Shown here: positions 61,293-64,000 of the stretch, piece by piece
Layout of the letters: each line of letters opens with the position of its first letter
Position numbering within the stretch: position 1 is the first letter of the stretch
Assembly: GCA_002404895.1 (NCBI GenBank)
Contig: DHKO01000008.1
Location: 24,174 to 88,173 of the forward strand
Direction: 5' to 3'
From: Treponema sp. UBA4692
GTDB taxonomy: Bacteria; Spirochaetota; Spirochaetia; Treponematales; Treponemataceae
Length of the DNA: 64,000 bases
The notes under the pieces: model-generated
What the model saw: the letters and a program-made list of their open reading frames with translations, nothing else
Database searches by the model: none
Told to the model about the DNA's origin: nothing
Translations under genes and position numbers: made by a program

Positions 61293-61413
61293 CATAAAAA
61301 CTTGCGTTTTTCGGTTTTCACTTAATGGCAGAAACTCGCCACTTTTTTTGCATTTCACTCATGGTAGAAATTCACCGCTTTTTTAAGGCTTCTTTTTTGG
61401 CAGAAGCTTACCA
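61262..61413 (-). ncRNA. ToxI-like antitoxin RNA: three tandem 36-37-nt pseudoknot repeats
   Basis: Repeat 1 starts at 61412, repeat 2 at 61376, repeat 3 at 61340 (each reading down the minus strand), lengths 36, 36 and 37 nt. Each begins GGYRARYTTCTRCC and ends in an A-run. In each, nucleotides 1-4 pair with 11-14 and the loop segment 6-10 pairs with 21-25, giving a pseudoknot. The first repeat begins at the predicted transcription start, and the RNA ends at the intrinsic terminator. The layout matches the ToxI antitoxins of type III systems. Confidence 0.9.
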
Positions 61414-61419
61414 TACATA

Positions 61420-61448
61420 AATATATATAACTTTATTTCTAAAGTCAA
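61420..61448 (-). promoter_or_regulatory. Toxin-antitoxin promoter
   Basis: On the minus strand, TTGACT (61448-61443), a 17-nt spacer and TATATT (61425-61420) make one of the best promoters in the window. The expected start point is about 61413, one base before the first antitoxin repeat. It lies 15 nt downstream of the restriction-modification stop codon, so the module has its own promoter. Confidence 0.85.
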
Positions 61449-61462
61449 GCAAACTTTTCCTT

Positions 61463-64000
61463 TTACTCCAGCCAGTTTTTCAGCGCGGCGGATTTTCTTG
61501 CAGGGCAGTTTTCGATTACGGATTTTGCGGCGGAGATTTTCTGCTCAAGCACGGAGACTTTTGCAACGATTTTCTTTTGCTCGGAAAGAGGAGGAAGTTT
61601 TATTGAAAGGCCGATTATTCTGTCTATTGCTGCCCGATACTCGCGACGGAATCCCGCAGATTTCCCTTCTTTATTAAAAACCCATGCAACATATTTTTCT
61701 TCAAGCTGCCCGTTTTTGATTCTTAAGACTCCGCAATGGTCTGTAGGATAAAATTTCTGACCAGCAGGAATGACGTTCACCATCCAGTCTCCATCAATTC
61801 CCCAGATTACAGAAGGTCGGTCAAATTCTTTTAAGAGAAGCTTATTTATTTTTCCGAATGGCTCAAAAACATTTGCACTATAAACAGGAATATCAAAACC
61901 GTCGTTTATTTCTGTTGAAAGAATTCTTCGTCCGATTGAAATATCAAAAACATCTTTATTTGACAGCTTATAATTTAAAGTCGCATTTCTCTGAGAGCTC
62001 TCAAAAAGCTCTTCTATCAGCCTCTTGCAATTTTCAATCTCGCTTTTCGCGTTCTCACATTCCGAGCCGATTTTTTCACATTCTTCGACGATTGAATTTT
62101 GAGTATTTTCATCGGCATTTGGAATCAAAAGTTTGCTCAAATCATCAGGATAAACGTGAGGCTGTGCGGCTCCTTTTTGAAGCTCAAAAACTTTTTCCTG
62201 ATTTGCTTTCAGAAAATTAAAGATGTATTTTGTTTCAAGCTCTGATTTTCCCAAAACTGTTGTGCAGTCAGAAGCAAAAATCGGCTCATTCCAAAAATTC
62301 ACAAATCCGGCATTTGCTCCGCTCGCGCTGATTGTTATTATATTCGCCGGCCGGTTCGCTTCGCTGTGATAATACGCAAAATCAATTCCGCCGGCAACAA
62401 CTTTCACGTTTCCTTTTTTGGTTTCTGAAGAAGTGATTGATTTTCCTTTTTTCACTTCCGCAACATCTCCGAGCCTAACAAGCGGAAACCTGCTTTTTAT
62501 TCCAGTCTTCCCGCTTTTGCTTTTTGCGTTTGTCCTTATCGCCTTGTCAAAAACTGTGCGGCTAAAATCAAGCATATCCGGCAGGTCGCAAACACTAAGA
62601 TATTTCTGCAAGCTGCCCTCGTTTCTGTAGATTCCTAAAAAACTGTCTTTCACGTAGCGAGAAACTGAGTTTTCCTCGTCGCGTATGTTGTACAAAAGTC
62701 CGCATTTTTCTTCTGTTTTCTCATATTTCGGCTTGATTCCCTCGTCGCCCTTTCGGTTGCTCCAGCTGTAGCCAAGGAATTTTTCCTGTTCAGCATTGTC
62801 ATTTGGCGCAGTTACAACAAGCACTTTCTGGTTTCTGCAAAGCGCAAAATAATAGATTTTATCCTCTTCTGTTTTTCGAACAAACCTGTAAAACGCTTTT
62901 CTTGTGTTTTCATTCGCGTTCTCGTTTCCGTTTTTTTCAAGATTCGTCTTCTGCTTCTCGTCCTGTTTTTGGGCTGTTTTAAATTCTTGGCTTTGAACAA
63001 AATCTGAAAAATACATTCCAAAATACTTGTGATTTTTGTAAGCGGAATAGTCCGCGTTTTCTTTTGCGTCTTTCAAGAACTTAATGTATTCGTCCTTTTC
63101 AACTTGAATATGCGCGCAGTATTCAAAAAAGATTTCCCTGTCGGCGGCAACTTGCAAATCGGCAGAGCTGAAAATCGCAGAGACGCTGTCTTTTGCCGCA
63201 AGGCTTTTTACAGGCGGCTCGTCATTTTTCTCTAAGTACAAGACGACGGTGTTTGTTCCGGTTGCGCCGAAAGTCTTGCTTCCAAACTGAACGATAGAAT
63301 GAAGATGAAAATTCTTTAGAATCACCTCGCGGGCTTTTATGTAAGTTGTGCTTGAATTGCTCAAAATAGAGCTTGGCAAAATAACGGCTGCAATTCCTTT
63401 CGGCTTTAAAAGCTGGGCGATTCTCTCAACAAAAAGAGTCTCGATTTCTTTTCCGTCTTTTGAGATATAGTCAAGAATTTCAAAGCTGTTGTTTTTTAGC
63501 TCAAGATGATTTTTGAATGCGCTCACGCTGTACGGCGGATTCGCCACAAGAATATCGAACATTCCGTTTCTTATTGCAATTTCGTTCTCGTGGTTGTCGA
63601 GTCCATCGCCGAAAATTATATTTCCCTCGTCCGCGCCGTGCATAAAAAGCGAGATTTTGCTCACACGCGCAAGTCGGTAATCCTTTTCAATTCCGTAAAT
63701 GCAGCCGCGCTCCCAGCCGATTTTTGGTTTTAGGCCAAGCTTTGCGATTGTCTTGTTTATTTCGCCGAATCCTTCTGTCAAAAAATGCCCAGCGCCGCAA
63801 GCATAGTCTATCACTTTCGGATAGCGGATTTCGTTTTTCCCGCCGTCAAAAATAATTTTTTCAAGCGGAAGGCACTTCCATATAAAACTTGTGATTGGAA
63901 CAGGCGTAAAAAACTGCCCCTCGTTCTGCTTGAAGCCCTTGTTCAGAAGCTGCTCGAACATATCGCCCAAAAGCTGGAGATTTTTTGAATCGACAATCTT
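61463..64000 (-). CDS. Single-chain DNA methyltransferase-specificity (type I/IIG-like) protein, 5' end beyond window
   Basis: 845 residues visible; the frame stays open upstream to the window edge (first Met seen at 63961, so the N-terminus is missing). The HsdM-like N6-adenine methylase part has NEGQFFTPVPI, the SAM loop VIDYACGAGHFLTEGF (54-69, counted from 63970) and catalytic NPPY (144-147). After about residue 480 come two HsdS-type target recognition domains with their coiled-coil spacers (NRRL-type start FPLVRLGDVAEVKKG and PPLSEQKKIVAKVSVLEQKI). Fusion of M and S in one chain occurs in type IIG/IIB-like enzymes; whether a nuclease domain lies upstream cannot be seen. Its stop abuts the toxin-antitoxin promoter. 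Confidence 0.88.
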   Translation of the reverse strand, partial: KIVDSKNLQLLGDMFEQLLNKGFKQNEGQFFTPVPITSFIWKCLPLEKIIFDGGKNEIRYPKVIDYACGAGHFLTEGFGEINKTIAKLGLKPKIGWERGCIYGIEKDYRLARVSKISLFMHGADEGNIIFGDGLDNHENEIAIRNGMFDILVANPPYSVSAFKNHLELKNNSFEILDYISKDGKEIETLFVERIAQLLKPKGIAAVILPSSILSNSSTTYIKAREVILKNFHLHSIVQFGSKTFGATGTNTVVLYLEKNDEPPVKSLAAKDSVSAIFSSADLQVAADREIFFEYCAHIQVEKDEYIKFLKDAKENADYSAYKNHKYFGMYFSDFVQSQEFKTAQKQDEKQKTNLEKNGNENANENTRKAFYRFVRKTEEDKIYYFALCRNQKVLVVTAPNDNAEQEKFLGYSWSNRKGDEGIKPKYEKTEEKCGLLYNIRDEENSVSRYVKDSFLGIYRNEGSLQKYLSVCDLPDMLDFSRTVFDKAIRTNAKSKSGKTGIKSRFPLVRLGDVAEVKKGKSITSSETKKGNVKVVAGGIDFAYYHSEANRPANIITISASGANAGFVNFWNEPIFASDCTTVLGKSELETKYIFNFLKANQEKVFELQKGAAQPHVYPDDLSKLLIPNADENTQNSIVEECEKIGSECENAKSEIENCKRLIEELFESSQRNATLNYKLSNKDVFDISIGRRILSTEINDGFDIPVYSANVFEPFGKINKLLLKEFDRPSVIWGIDGDWMVNVIPAGQKFYPTDHCGVLRIKNGQLEEKYVAWVFNKEGKSAGFRREYRAAIDRIIGLSIKLPPLSEQKKIVAKVSVLEQKISAAKSVIENCPARKSAALKNWLE

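Noticed and set aside
61251..61358. Longer start for the toxin (to 61358), adding 36 residues
   Set aside because: The extension reads through the antitoxin terminator and third repeat; the ATG at 61250 has a good ribosome binding site and gives the family N-terminus.

Overview
The window looks like a chromosomal segment of a spirochaete, most likely a Treponema from an animal gut or rumen. The best pointers are a cheA - cheW/cheR-like - cheX - cheY operon with the CheW-CheR hybrid characteristic of Treponema, many short lipoproteins with spirochaete-style lipoboxes, poly-G tracts inside promoters, and a family-105 unsaturated rhamnogalacturonyl hydrolase that suggests pectin use. Biosynthetic genes for purines (purM, purF, purE, purN), lysine (asd, dapA, lysA) and isoleucine/leucine (cimA, leuB) argue against a reduced obligate pathogen such as T. 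pallidum. The species cannot be fixed from the sequence alone.

Layout: 1-4.7 kb holds a truncated lipoprotein gene, sufU, pgi, folA and a TatD nuclease. At 4.8 kb there is a tRNA-Leu(UAA). From 10.2 down to 4.9 kb runs a minus-strand ribosome/RNA-processing operon (rpsP, khpA, rimM, trmD, rplS) followed by FliK-like and FlhB-C-like genes, a small HD-GYP-N-like gene, yraN and two small genes. From 19.5 to 11.3 kb is a minus-strand oligopeptide-transport operon (oppA, plsC, oppB, an LEA-type lipoprotein, a fused oppC-oppD, oppF). Then come sulP, a 40-bp tandem repeat array, pyrE, a small gene-remnant/lipoprotein island, leuB, a Treponema-type hypothetical, the laccase-domain gene, GH105, argS and a diguanylate cyclase. 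The 31.8-38 kb part carries two lipoproteins under a poly-G promoter, yfcE, a small alarmone synthetase, an ankyrin protein, cimA and queD. The chemotaxis operon (43.2-38.3 kb), purN, an MCP and purE-purF-purM follow. The right part has nudC, an S1-domain protein, lysA, an EAL protein, asd-dapA, a nucleotidyltransferase, manA and a formate/nitrite-type channel.

The right end (60.7-64 kb) is a small defence locus and holds the most interesting system. It is a type III toxin-antitoxin module: a ToxN/AbiQ-family endoribonuclease preceded, on the same strand, by a good promoter, three 36-37-nt tandem RNA repeats and an intrinsic terminator. Each repeat can fold as an H-type pseudoknot, and the pairing segments co-vary between repeats. 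Directly upstream ends a single-chain methyltransferase-specificity restriction-modification protein that runs off the window.

Secondary themes are: (i) two copies of a TTGACT-N15 promoter whose spacer is a 9-G tract, both driving lipoproteins, suggestive of phase variation; (ii) GC-rich dispersed repeats, two of which lie in frame inside genes (in folA, and exactly at the oppC-oppD fusion point); (iii) several genes whose apparent -10 box lies only 6-9 nt before the start codon, suggestive of leaderless mRNAs.
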